Assembly (NCBI GenBank): GCA_023480605.1
Contig: JAMCWS010000393.1
Coordinates: 1-20,454, forward strand
From: a bacterium
GTDB taxonomy: Bacteria; Sumerlaeota; Sumerlaeia; MVZB01
Direction: 5' to 3'
Length of the DNA stretch: 20,454 nt
Shown here: positions 1 through 7,650 of the stretch, piece by piece
How the letters are laid out: each line of letters starts with the position of its first letter
Position numbering within the stretch: position 1 is the stretch's first letter
Notes under the pieces: generated by a model
Seen by the model: the letters and a program-made list of their open reading frames with translations, nothing else
Told to the model about the DNA's origin: nothing
Databases searched by the model: none
Program-made: the position numbers and the translations under genes

Positions 1-1013
1 GCTTCCCAATGATGGATGCATTCGTTCCAGCCATAGGGCTCGATCCAGTTGTAGTCGAGTGTCAGGATGGCCGTGCGGAAGGCTTCGTCCAGCTTGGGCT
101 CGGGCGTGCGGATGCGCGCCTGGAGGAGGCGGTCGTAATAAGCGGTCACTTCGCGCGCCGCGGCGCCGGGGTCCAGCGCGGCCAGTTCGCGGGCGCGCGG
201 AACGTCTTTCGCGAAAGCGATCACCCAACGCCCCTTGCCCTCGGGAAGAGGGAATTCCAGATACTGGCCGCTCGTGCCGTTGCCGCGCACCCAGGTCGAA
301 GCATCGACCTTCACCGCGGTCGCGACGGCCCGGCCGGCGTTGCGCAGCAGAGCAATCCCGTCCTTCACTTCGACGGTGCCGGTGCTGCCGCCTGCCTCGT
401 CATCACGCAGTTTGCCGATCGATTCGGAAACCAGCGAAAGAGTGGTGCCGCCGCCGCAACGGACGACCAGCGGCCCGGCCGGGATCCGCTCAACTTCGTA
501 GAGCGCCGCCCCTTCCCATGTGTCGGCCCCGCGCCGGGTGAAGAGGGGGGTGACCCGCGTCCGGACGGTCGCGCCGCCGGCCTGCCACTGCGCGCGGACC
601 CCGCCGGCGAAGTCTTCGACGCGCGCTTCGGCGGCCTGCGACGGCCAGGCAATTCCACCGGATGTCTCGACGCCGGCGACCAGTTTGGCGGCCAGGTAGA
701 GTTTCTGATACTCGATCGGCACGTCCATGACGTAGGTGAGGACGGCCGTGTTGGGCACTTTTTCGTCAACCGCCGCGATGCAGCGGTCCCAGGCCGCCAT
801 GCGCTGGAAGGCCGCCCCGGGGGGCCTGCGGCTTTTCGCGGACGGGTCGTCGGCCGTCCGGTCGGCCGGTTGGGCGACGGTTTTGTCGGATCCGGCGGCG
901 GGCTGGTCGTCCGGTCCGGCCGCGAGCGGATGGGTCCGAGTCAGGAAGGCAAACAGGACGGCCACCACCATCAGGCGCCGTCCATATCCGTGCACGAGGA
1001 GTTGGCGTGGCAT
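1..1013 (-). CDS. Secreted six-hairpin glycosidase-like protein, N-terminal part (runs off the window)
   Basis: An open minus-strand frame runs from an ATG at 1013 to the window edge (337 codons, no stop), so the C-terminus is missing. Residues 1-30 look like a signal peptide: basic start, a hydrophobic run around MVVAVLFAFL, then an Ala-rich end. The next 240 residues look like a beta-rich domain. From about residue 290 the text 'RIRTPEPKLDEAF', then 'TLDYNWIEPYGWN', resembles the entry into the (alpha/alpha)6 barrel of debranching-enzyme, GH63 or GH78-type glycosidases. By family, such proteins hydrolyse alpha-linked sugars outside the cytoplasm. Catalytic residues would lie beyond the window, so substrate and activity are unknown. 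It follows the secreted protein at 1098-2039 by 84 bases on the same strand and is probably co-transcribed. The class is inferred from short motifs only. Confidence 0.55.
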   Translation of the reverse strand, partial: MPRQLLVHGYGRRLMVVAVLFAFLTRTHPLAAGPDDQPAAGSDKTVAQPADRTADDPSAKSRRPPGAAFQRMAAWDRCIAAVDEKVPNTAVLTYVMDVPIEYQKLYLAAKLVAGVETSGGIAWPSQAAEARVEDFAGGVRAQWQAGGATVRTRVTPLFTRRGADTWEGAALYEVERIPAGPLVVRCGGGTTLSLVSESIGKLRDDEAGGSTGTVEVKDGIALLRNAGRAVATAVKVDASTWVRGNGTSGQYLEFPLPEGKGRWVIAFAKDVPRARELAALDPGAAAREVTAYYDRLLQARIRTPEPKLDEAFRTAILTLDYNWIEPYGWNECIHHWE

Positions 1014-1097
1014 GGCGACTCCCTGCGCGATATCGTTGGCCCATGTCCCGGGATTGCGGTTGCGACGCGCCGGTTGCCCGACGCCGCCCGGCGGCCG

Positions 1098-2039
1098 TCA
1101 CCGTCCGCTTGGGGGGTGAATAGTGGAAGCCTTGCCGACGAAATCGCGCCGGTAATGCTCGCGCAGCGCCGCGGGATCGTTGGGCAGAAGGTAGATTTTG
1201 CCGCGCCAGGTGTGCTCGGCGCCCGGAGCAAGGTTGACGGTCACCCCGACGGTCGGCCCGGCGTGCAAGCAGGGGATGGCGGTGTTGGACATGACTTGCC
1301 AGGGATCGTCATCCCAGGCGATGGCCACAAGGTTGCGTCCGTCTTCGCTGACGCGGGCGATGATGCCCTCATCGGCCATCTGATCGACCATCCACCAGCC
1401 GTCGGGATTCTCGCGGGGTCCGGTGATCTTTGCGGCGTTGCGCGCCGTGGGCACCATGACCCAGGGATGGCGGCCCTTTTGCGCCGGGGTGGGAGTCGTC
1501 CGGCTCAGGCTCGTAAAAGCCCCGCCAATCCAGGTATAAATGTTGGTCAGATCATTTTTCTTGCCGTATTGGGGAGCCTTGGTCAAAACAAAACACATCT
1601 GGTGCGCGACGTTGTTGATGGCCTTACCCGTTTCGTTGCGGACGCGATACTCAACCGCCACCCCATCCGCGGCCGGAATGGCCCTCGCGGCGGAAACGAC
1701 GCCTTCGCGCGTCCGGGCGGTGTATGAAACGGCCCCGGTCGCGCCATTTTTGCGCCACGTGGGGAAGTCGATCGGGGAAAGGACGGGCATGTCGGCGCGG
1801 TGGTGGTCGATGAAATGCAAGCCCAGCGAACTGCGCAGCGTCTCGGGGCAGCGCAGTTCCAGGTAGCCCTGCATGCCGCGCGCCATGATGCGGAAGGAAA
1901 GGTGGCCAAACTGGCCGGGCGGCGGCGGTTCGACTCCCTCGAGTTCGACGCTCATGGGATTCTGATCGGCGGGGGCGGCATTCATGGCGCTCACCATCAG
2001 CAGTAAAATAATTGGGCAGGCAACCTTTTGCAGTTTCAT
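1098..2039 (-). CDS. Secreted protein of unknown function
   Basis: A 313-residue protein. The ATG at 2039 is preferred over a GTG one codon upstream because GAGGAG lies nine bases before the ATG. The start 'MKLQKVACPIILLLMVSAMNA' region is a clear signal peptide with probable cleavage after Ala-Ala, so the protein is periplasmic or outside the cell. The rest is rich in beta-type sequence with many Trp and Gly residues ('NIYTWIGGAF', 'DGWWMVDQMAD', 'IAWDDDPWQVM'). It suggests a beta-sandwich of the kind found in sugar-binding or mutarotase-like proteins, but I recognise no named family or catalytic motif. It starts 26 bases after the lpxA stop and is followed after 84 bases by the glycosidase-like gene, so it is probably in one transcript with both. 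A role with the glycosidase is a guess from position. Confidence 0.75.
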   Translation of the reverse strand: MKLQKVACPIILLLMVSAMNAAPADQNPMSVELEGVEPPPPGQFGHLSFRIMARGMQGYLELRCPETLRSSLGLHFIDHHRADMPVLSPIDFPTWRKNGATGAVSYTARTREGVVSAARAIPAADGVAVEYRVRNETGKAINNVAHQMCFVLTKAPQYGKKNDLTNIYTWIGGAFTSLSRTTPTPAQKGRHPWVMVPTARNAAKITGPRENPDGWWMVDQMADEGIIARVSEDGRNLVAIAWDDDPWQVMSNTAIPCLHAGPTVGVTVNLAPGAEHTWRGKIYLLPNDPAALREHYRRDFVGKASTIHPPSGR

Positions 2040-2065
2040 CACTTTATTCTCCTCAATGGCGCCGA

Positions 2066-2890
2066 TTAATCAACCTCGGAATCGCCCGTCGTCGATTTTA
2101 CGCCGCTGAGCGAAAAAGGCGTCACCCCGCGTTTGCTCGATTGGAAGAACTCGAGCAGTTCCTTGCCCTCGTCGCTGTAGTCGGTCGGCTTGATCGTGCG
2201 CAGCATCTGGGTGATATTCTCGCTCGACTGGTAAATCTCGCGCAGCAGGCGGCGCAGTTCCGAGCGCACCTGGCTGGCGATCTCGGCCCGGCGCAGGCCG
2301 ACCGTGTTGAGGCCGCGCAACTTGGCCGGGTGGCCTTCGGCCATCATGAACGGGGGCACGTCGCGGGTGACGCGCGCCAGCCCGGCCAGCATCGCCAGCC
2401 GTCCGATGCGGCAGAACTGGTGAACGCACACGTTGCCCGAGATGAAGACCCGGTCGCCGACGGTCACGTGTCCGGCCAGCAGGGCGCCGTTGGCCAGCAC
2501 GATCCGGCTGCCCAGGCGGCAGTCGTGGGCGACGTGGCTGAAGCCCATGATAAAATTCTCGTCGCCGATCGTCGTCGCGCTTTCGTCGGTGAGGCCGCGA
2601 TGGATGCTGGCGTATTCGCGGATTACGTTGCGGCCGCCGATGATGCACCGCGTGGGGGCGCCGCTGAAACCCAGAAACTGGGGGGGGAAGCCCAGCGTGG
2701 CGCCGGTCATGACGACGTTGTCCTCGCCGAGGATGGTCGTTCCCTGGATGTGGACCATGGGACCGATCTTCGTGCGCGCGCCGACGGTAACGCCCGCCTC
2801 GATGATGGCGTTGGGACCGACCTCGACCCCTTCGCCCAGTTCAGCCTTGGGATCGACGATGGCGGTGGGATGAATCATCGCTTGGGTCAT
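2066..2890 (-). CDS. lpxA: UDP-N-acetylglucosamine O-acyltransferase (LpxA)
   Basis: A 274-residue protein of the left-handed beta-helix acyltransferase family. LpxA moves an acyl chain from acyl-ACP to the 3-OH of UDP-GlcNAc, the first step of lipid A synthesis, in the cytoplasm. Hexapeptide repeats run from residue 6 ('IHPTAIVDPKAELGEGVEVGP') to about 185. The catalytic His is seen in 'SHVAHDC' (His122, equivalent to E. coli His125), with the companion His residues at 119, 141 ('AGHVTVGD') and 157 ('VCVHQFC'). 'DVPPFMMAEGHPAKLRGLN' is the usual end of the helix, and an alpha-helical tail with the trimer-type C-terminus follows. Length is close to the usual 260-270. It lies alone, without lpxD, fabZ or lpxB, between the leuB-like gene (113 bases upstream) and a secreted protein. 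An internal ATG four codons in (at 2878) is an alternative start. Confidence 0.95.
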   Translation of the reverse strand: MTQAMIHPTAIVDPKAELGEGVEVGPNAIIEAGVTVGARTKIGPMVHIQGTTILGEDNVVMTGATLGFPPQFLGFSGAPTRCIIGGRNVIREYASIHRGLTDESATTIGDENFIMGFSHVAHDCRLGSRIVLANGALLAGHVTVGDRVFISGNVCVHQFCRIGRLAMLAGLARVTRDVPPFMMAEGHPAKLRGLNTVGLRRAEIASQVRSELRRLLREIYQSSENITQMLRTIKPTDYSDEGKELLEFFQSSKRGVTPFSLSGVKSTTGDSEVD

Positions 2891-3003
2891 TGAATCGCTT
2901 TCATTCCTGTTGAATCAATATTAACGAGGCCGGGAGTCCGGCCGGTGGCCGCGGCCCCCGGTATGCGGGCGTCGGCTCGCAAGACACTTTCTACTGAAAG
3001 GAC

Positions 3004-4116
3004 TCATAACCGCTCCGCGATCAGGTTTCCGACCTGGCTGGTCGAATAGCCCATCTTGCCGGCCGCCAGACTTTTGAGCTTGTTGACGATGACGTATTTG
3101 ACGGCCTCTTCGACCGCCGTGGCCGCCGCCGTCTCGCCCAGGGTCCCGAGCATCAGTCCGCCGGCGCAGATCGCCGCGATCGGGTTGATGACGCCCAGGC
3201 CGGTGTATTTCGGGGCCGAACCGCCGATGGGCTCGAACATCGAGACACCGCCCGGATCGGGATTGATGTTGCCGCCGGCCGCCACGCCCATGCCGCCCTG
3301 GATCATCGCCCCCAGGTCGGTGATAATGTCGCCAAACAGGTTGCCGGTGACGATCACGTCGAACCACTCGGGATTCTTGACGAACCACATCGTCGTGGCG
3401 TCGACGTGTGTGTAATCGCGCTTCACGTCGGGATATTGCGGGCCCATGGCGTGGAAGGCGCGCTCCCAGAGACCGTAGATAAAAGTCAACACGTTCGTCT
3501 TGCCGCACAGGGTGAGCTGGCCGATCTTACCCTCGGACTTGTCCTTGTCTGAAAGGCCGCGCCAGGGGACGGCGGCGTGGCGCTTGCGGGTCAGCTCGAA
3601 GGCATACTTCAGGGCGCGGTCGACGCCGAAGCGGGTATAAACCGAAGTCTGAGTCGCCACTTCCTGGGGCGTCCCCTCGTGCATCAGGCCGCCCATGCCG
3701 GTGTAAATGTCCTGGCTGTTCTCGCGCACGACGACGAAATCGATGTCCTCGGGCCCCTTGCCCTTGAGCGGCGTCTCGACGCCGGGGTAGAGCTTCACGG
3801 GGCGCAGGTTGATATACTGGTCAAGGGCGAAGCGGGCCTTGAGCAAGATGCCCTTCTCCAGGATGCCGGGCTTGACGTCGGGGTGGCCGATGGCGCCCAG
3901 GTAGATCGCGTCGAACCGGCGCAACTCCTCGACGGCCGAGTCGGGCAGCGTCTCACCGGTGCGCATGTAACGCTCGCCGCCGAAATCGAAGTGAGTCGTT
4001 TCGAGTTTAAAGCCGAACTTGGCCTGAGCCGCCTGAAGTACCTTGAGTCCTTCGTCGATGACTTCCGGACCGGTGCCGTCGCCCGGCATGACCGCGATTT
4101 GATACGTCTTCGCCAT
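3004..4116 (-). CDS. leuB: 3-isopropylmalate dehydrogenase (LeuB-like)
   Basis: A 370-residue NAD-dependent decarboxylating dehydrogenase of the isocitrate/isopropylmalate family. LeuB oxidises and decarboxylates 3-isopropylmalate in leucine synthesis. I chose the ATG at 4116 ('MAKTYQIAVMPGDGTGPEV') because it gives the normal family N-terminus and has AGGG nine bases upstream; the longer open frame to 4347 has no family-like sequence. Visible motifs are the nucleotide-site 'GDGTGPE', the substrate arginines in 'QYINLRPVKLYPG', 'VVREN', the Lys site 'CGKTNVLTF', the metal-site 'VTGNLFGDIITDLGA' and 'FEPIGGSAPKYTG'. The pattern 'LLKAR...YINLRPVKLYPGVETPL' resembles actinobacterial-type LeuB, while 'RENSQDIYTG' is closer to isocitrate or tartrate dehydrogenases, so substrate is not certain. 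No leuC or leuD is nearby. It heads a minus-strand run that continues into lpxA. Confidence 0.8.
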   Translation of the reverse strand: MAKTYQIAVMPGDGTGPEVIDEGLKVLQAAQAKFGFKLETTHFDFGGERYMRTGETLPDSAVEELRRFDAIYLGAIGHPDVKPGILEKGILLKARFALDQYINLRPVKLYPGVETPLKGKGPEDIDFVVVRENSQDIYTGMGGLMHEGTPQEVATQTSVYTRFGVDRALKYAFELTRKRHAAVPWRGLSDKDKSEGKIGQLTLCGKTNVLTFIYGLWERAFHAMGPQYPDVKRDYTHVDATTMWFVKNPEWFDVIVTGNLFGDIITDLGAMIQGGMGVAAGGNINPDPGGVSMFEPIGGSAPKYTGLGVINPIAAICAGGLMLGTLGETAAATAVEEAVKYVIVNKLKSLAAGKMGYSTSQVGNLIAERL

Positions 4117-4629
4117 AGTCTGTAACCCTTGTCTTTGGAGCGTTTTGGATCGGCCTGGGGGATGACCGCCGTCGCCTGGATGCGTGGCGTGCCGCCCTCG
4201 GCTGAGGGTATCGCGGTTCCCGATTCCGCCCTTCAGTCGGGGCGGGGGCCACGCTAAATGCACCACTGTAAGCGCTTGCCCCCCGATTCTCAAGTTTTTC
4301 CATGCCAGCCGGCGGGGGTTCATCTCATGTTCGTTCATTGGAATCACGGCGCCGTCGCGATCTTCCGTTATCCCTCCGTTATCTTCTACGTGACTCTTGG
4401 CGTATCCTTCATGGTTCTTTGTGTAGCGCAGTTTTAATGGGCATCAAGCTGAAGCTTGAACTCCAAACGGATTTTTTGGCATTTTGGTTGCGGCCCCGCC
4501 GCGCTAAGGTCCAAATCATGAAAGATCACGGTCACAGAAGCGTAAAAGGTATTGTGAGACCACCCGCCCGAAGATAGGTTATTGTCTGGCACCGCTGGTT
4601 CCGATTACGCCGACTCAGAGGGACGCACG
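4117..4629. other. Divergent intergenic region without a recognisable gene
   Basis: About 510 bases separate the leuB-like gene (leftward) from the small plus-strand gene at 4630. Promoters for both directions must lie here or further upstream, but I see no convincing sigma70-type pair. There is a small hairpin with arms at 4195-4199 and 4204-4208. The open frames across this stretch have no family-like sequence. The stretch around 4380-4540 is less G+C-rich than the neighbouring genes, as expected of regulatory DNA. Confidence 0.6.
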
Positions 4630-4821
4630 ATGAAAGCCGAACCGATACTGGCTAAACTGTATGAACTACGCAAGGATTACGCCGACGAGCCCGAAAGTGA
4701 CGAATACCTGGCGCTCCATCACGCCTTCTGCTTCCTCTCATACAAGGTGTCGGAATTCCAGAAATACCTGGATGACGCCCAGGCGTCGGCGGGCGGCGGC
4801 GATTCGGAGACGGACGCCTGA
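4630..4821 (+). CDS. Small acidic protein of unknown function (63 residues)
   Basis: The ATG at 4630 has GAGGGA about six bases upstream, which decides against the longer open frame starting at 4582. The protein begins 'MKAEPILAKLYELRKDYAD' and continues with a predicted helical segment ending 'CFLSYKVSEFQKYLDDA'; the C-terminus is a Gly/Ser/Asp-rich tail. It looks like a compact two-helix acidic protein without signal peptide or metal motif. I do not recognise a family. It sits 55 bases before the secreted phosphoesterase on the same strand and may share its transcript. Codon use looks like that of the neighbours and the ribosome binding site is good, so I think it is real. Confidence 0.6.
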   Translation: MKAEPILAKLYELRKDYADEPESDEYLALHHAFCFLSYKVSEFQKYLDDAQASAGGGDSETDA

Positions 4822-4876
4822 GTCCCGACATGGAGTCGGCAGGCGTGGCATATTGAACCCCGGAAGCGGGCAAATC

Positions 4877-6484
4877 ATGACGCGCTATCGGATGTCTTTC
4901 ATTTTGTTGCTTATTGTTTTAGGCCTGTTCGATGAATCTCATCCCCAGGGTGCGGCGGCCGCCGGCGAGGCGACCGGCATCGTCTTCGCCGACGCAAACC
5001 GCAACGGGCGGCGCGATCCGGACGAGCGCGGCCTGGCGGGGATCGCCGTCTCGAACCAGCAAGAGGTCGTCCGCACCGGCGCCGACGGCCGCTACCGTCT
5101 GTCCGTCGGCGAGGAGACGGTACTTTTCGTCACCAAGCCGGCCGGCTACGCCGCGCCGCTCGACGCGAACCATCTGCCGCGCTTTTATTATATTCATCAA
5201 CCGGCCGGTTCCCCCGCGGGGATGAAATACGCCGGCGTCGCCCCGACCGGCCCGCTGCCGCCATCGGTCGATTTCCCGCTCGTGCCCGTGGCGGAGCCCG
5301 ACGTCTTCGAGGCCGCCGTCCTGGGCGATCCGCAACTATCGAACCCGAAAGAGGCGGGCTATTTCGCCGAGGACATCGTCAGCGAACTGGCGGGCAGTCC
5401 GACGGGATTCGTGCTTACGCTGGGCGATCTCGCCAACAACGATCTGTCAATTTACCCCGCCTACGAGGCCGTCCTGGCCCAGGCCGGCAAGCCGGTCTAC
5501 AATTGTTCCGGCAACCATGACGAAAACTACGATTTCGCCGATGACACCCACGCCCTGGAGACTTACAAGGCGCGATTCGGGCCGCCTTATTATTCGTTCG
5601 ACTGCGGCAAGGTTCATTTCATGGTCTTCGACAGCGTCTGGTGGTCGAAACCCAAAGGGGAGGAGGGCGGCTACATCGGCAAGCTGGGCGAGCGGCAACT
5701 CGCCTGGATGAAGAACGATCTGGCCCTGGCGCCCCCCGACCGCCTGATCGTGCTGGCCAGCCACATTCCGTTCATGAATCCCTATGCCCATGGTCCCGGA
5801 TCGGTCATCGCCGAGCGCGAAGCGGCGTTTGCGTTGCTGCGCGACCGGCCGCGGGTGCTCGCGCTGGCCGGGCATTACCATAGCTTTGAGCAGTATTACG
5901 GGGGCGCGGAAACCGGTTGGCTCGGCGCCGGGTCATTCCGCCAGCTTGTCTGCGGCGCCACCTGCGGCTGCTGGTGGGAAGGCCCCCTCGACGCGCGCGG
6001 CATTCCCATCGCCACCATGGACGACGGCTCGCCCAACGGCTACCTGGTTGTGCGCTTCGAGGGCAACTCGTATACGACGCGCTACAAGGCCGCCGGTTTT
6101 GATCCGGCCTTTCGGATGCGGATCAGCGCCCCGGCGATGGCGTTCCACGATGATGCGCCTTCGACGCGCGTCGTGGTCAACGTCTTCGACGCCAGCCCCC
6201 GGACGCGGGTCGAATGCGCGGTCGACGGTGGATCCTGGCAGCCGATGCGGCGGGAGTTCATCCCCGATCCATACATGGTCCGGCTTTACGAATCCAATCG
6301 CGCCGCGCCGGGATGGGATAAAAAGGAGGCCGGCATTTCATCGCACATCTGGACCGCGCCGCTGCCCGCCCTGGCCTCGGGGGTGCACCGCGTGAAGGTG
6401 CGTGCCGCCGAGCCCGGCGGCCGGCCTTGTGAAACCACGCGAGTATTCACCAGTCATCCCACGCCGGGGAGCGGCGCCGATTAG
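4877..6484 (+). CDS. Secreted calcineurin-like metallophosphoesterase with N- and C-terminal beta domains
   Basis: A 535-residue protein in three parts. The ATG at 4877 opens a signal peptide (hydrophobic 'MSFILLLIVLGLF'). Residues 33-80 form a SdrD/carboxypeptidase-regulatory-like domain ('GIVFADANRNGRRDPDE') like the MetallophosN module. Residues 145-350 are the two-metal phosphoesterase core: 'LGDPQ' (Asp151), 'LGDLANND' (Asp184), 'GNHDE' (Asn213, His214), 'SHIPF' (His296) and 'GHYHS' (His333, His335). Residues from about 380 to the end are beta-rich, like MetallophosC. All metal ligands are present, so it should hydrolyse phosphomono- or diesters outside the cytoplasm; the substrate is not known. 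The ribosome binding site is weak. The neighbour at 6642-7649 is a different phosphoesterase on the opposite strand and does not share the flanking domains. Confidence 0.88.
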   Translation: MTRYRMSFILLLIVLGLFDESHPQGAAAAGEATGIVFADANRNGRRDPDERGLAGIAVSNQQEVVRTGADGRYRLSVGEETVLFVTKPAGYAAPLDANHLPRFYYIHQPAGSPAGMKYAGVAPTGPLPPSVDFPLVPVAEPDVFEAAVLGDPQLSNPKEAGYFAEDIVSELAGSPTGFVLTLGDLANNDLSIYPAYEAVLAQAGKPVYNCSGNHDENYDFADDTHALETYKARFGPPYYSFDCGKVHFMVFDSVWWSKPKGEEGGYIGKLGERQLAWMKNDLALAPPDRLIVLASHIPFMNPYAHGPGSVIAEREAAFALLRDRPRVLALAGHYHSFEQYYGGAETGWLGAGSFRQLVCGATCGCWWEGPLDARGIPIATMDDGSPNGYLVVRFEGNSYTTRYKAAGFDPAFRMRISAPAMAFHDDAPSTRVVVNVFDASPRTRVECAVDGGSWQPMRREFIPDPYMVRLYESNRAAPGWDKKEAGISSHIWTAPLPALASGVHRVKVRAAEPGGRPCETTRVFTSHPTPGSGAD

Positions 6485-6641
6485 TCACAAGCCAGCCGAG
6501 GGCGACTGCGGTTTCCGTGTCCCTCCTTATCTTGTGTCCGTGACAATAGGCAGATCAATTGGCGCCCGGTAACGTAACCGGATCGTTTCGACTGCGCGTG
6601 GAATATGGATTTGAAATTCGCATCAAGCGGCTGGGCGTGGC

Positions 6642-7649
6642 TTATGCGCAACCTTGGGGCGCCAGTTCCGCCGAGCGCCAATCGGGCGGCTCGCCCGGCT
6701 GCCATGCCTCGGTCAGCCAGTAGGCCGTCGCCGCGACGAGGCCGTCCGGTCCCAGCCGAAGCTTGACGTAGCCGGGCCGGCGCGCGCGATCATGGCCTGC
6801 CATCCCCGCCGAACCGCAATTCAGATAGACCACCCCGCCGCGGTCCACCCGCCAGCGATAATGTTTGTGGCCGTGAAGATAAACGGCGACCCCCGTCCTT
6901 TCGAGCGCCTGGCGCAGCTCTGCGCGCCCCGCCAGCCCGTGGCTCCACGCGGTCGGAACGCATGCGGGATAAACGAGCGGATAATGGCCCATGACGGCCA
7001 GGCGCCGTCCGCGGGCGCGTTGGGCCGATAACAAGTCGCCGACGCGCGCCAGAAGGTCCGGCCCGAACCGTCCCCGCGCCGAAAAGGGCCGCGGCGTCGA
7101 CAGGTCGATGCCGACGAGTGTCCAGCCGCCATCCAGGTCAGTCACAAAGGGATTTTCGCCGGCGGCGGGCAGGCCGAGTCGCTCGAACAGGCGGCCTTCG
7201 GCAGCGCGTGGCGTGTAACGATCGTGATTGCCTGGGATGGCGATGAATCGCTCGCGCCAGCGATCCAGGAGCGGTTCGAGGAGTTCTCGCCCCGCTTCGA
7301 ATTCGCGACGCAGCGAAGTGGTGGATAAATCTCCCGAAAAAACCGCGTAATCGGCCTGCTCGGTGACGAGGCGCGCGGCCACCGCCCCCGCCACGCCGGG
7401 CGGAAAGGCGCGGGCGCGGCGCAGGACCAGGTTGGCCAGGCCGAAGGCGCGCTTGATGTAGAAATCTCCGTCCCATCCCCACCGCCAGACGTGCAGGTCG
7501 CCGAAATGAACGAGGGTCAGTCCGCCGTCGGCCGAGGCGCCCGCCTGGCGGGCGGCGGGCACAACCTCCGCCTTGGCAGCGGCCTTCGCTTGGGCGGAGG
7601 CTTCCGCGAGGGCGGCGTCGGGTGGCGGGGCGGGAGAGTCCGGAGCCAA
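6642..7649 (-). CDS. Cytoplasmic calcineurin-like metallophosphoesterase with a TTG start
   Basis: A 335-residue protein with the single-domain phosphoesterase fold. Motifs in order are 'HFGDLHVWRW' (Asp51, His53), 'FSGDLSTTS' (Asp107), 'IPGNHDRYT' (Asn141, His142), 'VMGHYPLVY' (His222) and 'LHGHKHYRW' (His261, His263), so the two-metal site is complete. This order resembles CpdA-like class III phosphodiesterases, but the substrate is not known. The start is a TTG at 7649, one base after the secA stop, with GAGG six bases upstream inside the secA end. That arrangement suggests translational coupling to secA. Residues 1-40 are Ala/Pro-rich and without family signal; a start further in cannot be excluded, but no ATG is available there. 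No signal peptide is seen. Confidence 0.85.
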   Translation of the reverse strand: MAPDSPAPPPDAALAEASAQAKAAAKAEVVPAARQAGASADGGLTLVHFGDLHVWRWGWDGDFYIKRAFGLANLVLRRARAFPPGVAGAVAARLVTEQADYAVFSGDLSTTSLRREFEAGRELLEPLLDRWRERFIAIPGNHDRYTPRAAEGRLFERLGLPAAGENPFVTDLDGGWTLVGIDLSTPRPFSARGRFGPDLLARVGDLLSAQRARGRRLAVMGHYPLVYPACVPTAWSHGLAGRAELRQALERTGVAVYLHGHKHYRWRVDRGGVVYLNCGSAGMAGHDRARRPGYVKLRLGPDGLVAATAYWLTEAWQPGEPPDWRSAELAPQGCA

Positions 7650-7650
7650 G

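Noticed and set aside
9..1727. A 572-residue plus-strand open frame over the first two minus-strand genes
   Set aside because: It spans two genes with signal peptides and proper starts on the other strand, and shows no family-like sequence.
2928..2943. Hairpin GGCCGG-GAGT-CCGGCC between the leuB-like gene and lpxA
   Set aside because: No T-run follows on the minus strand, so it is not convincing as a terminator, and the genes may well be co-transcribed.
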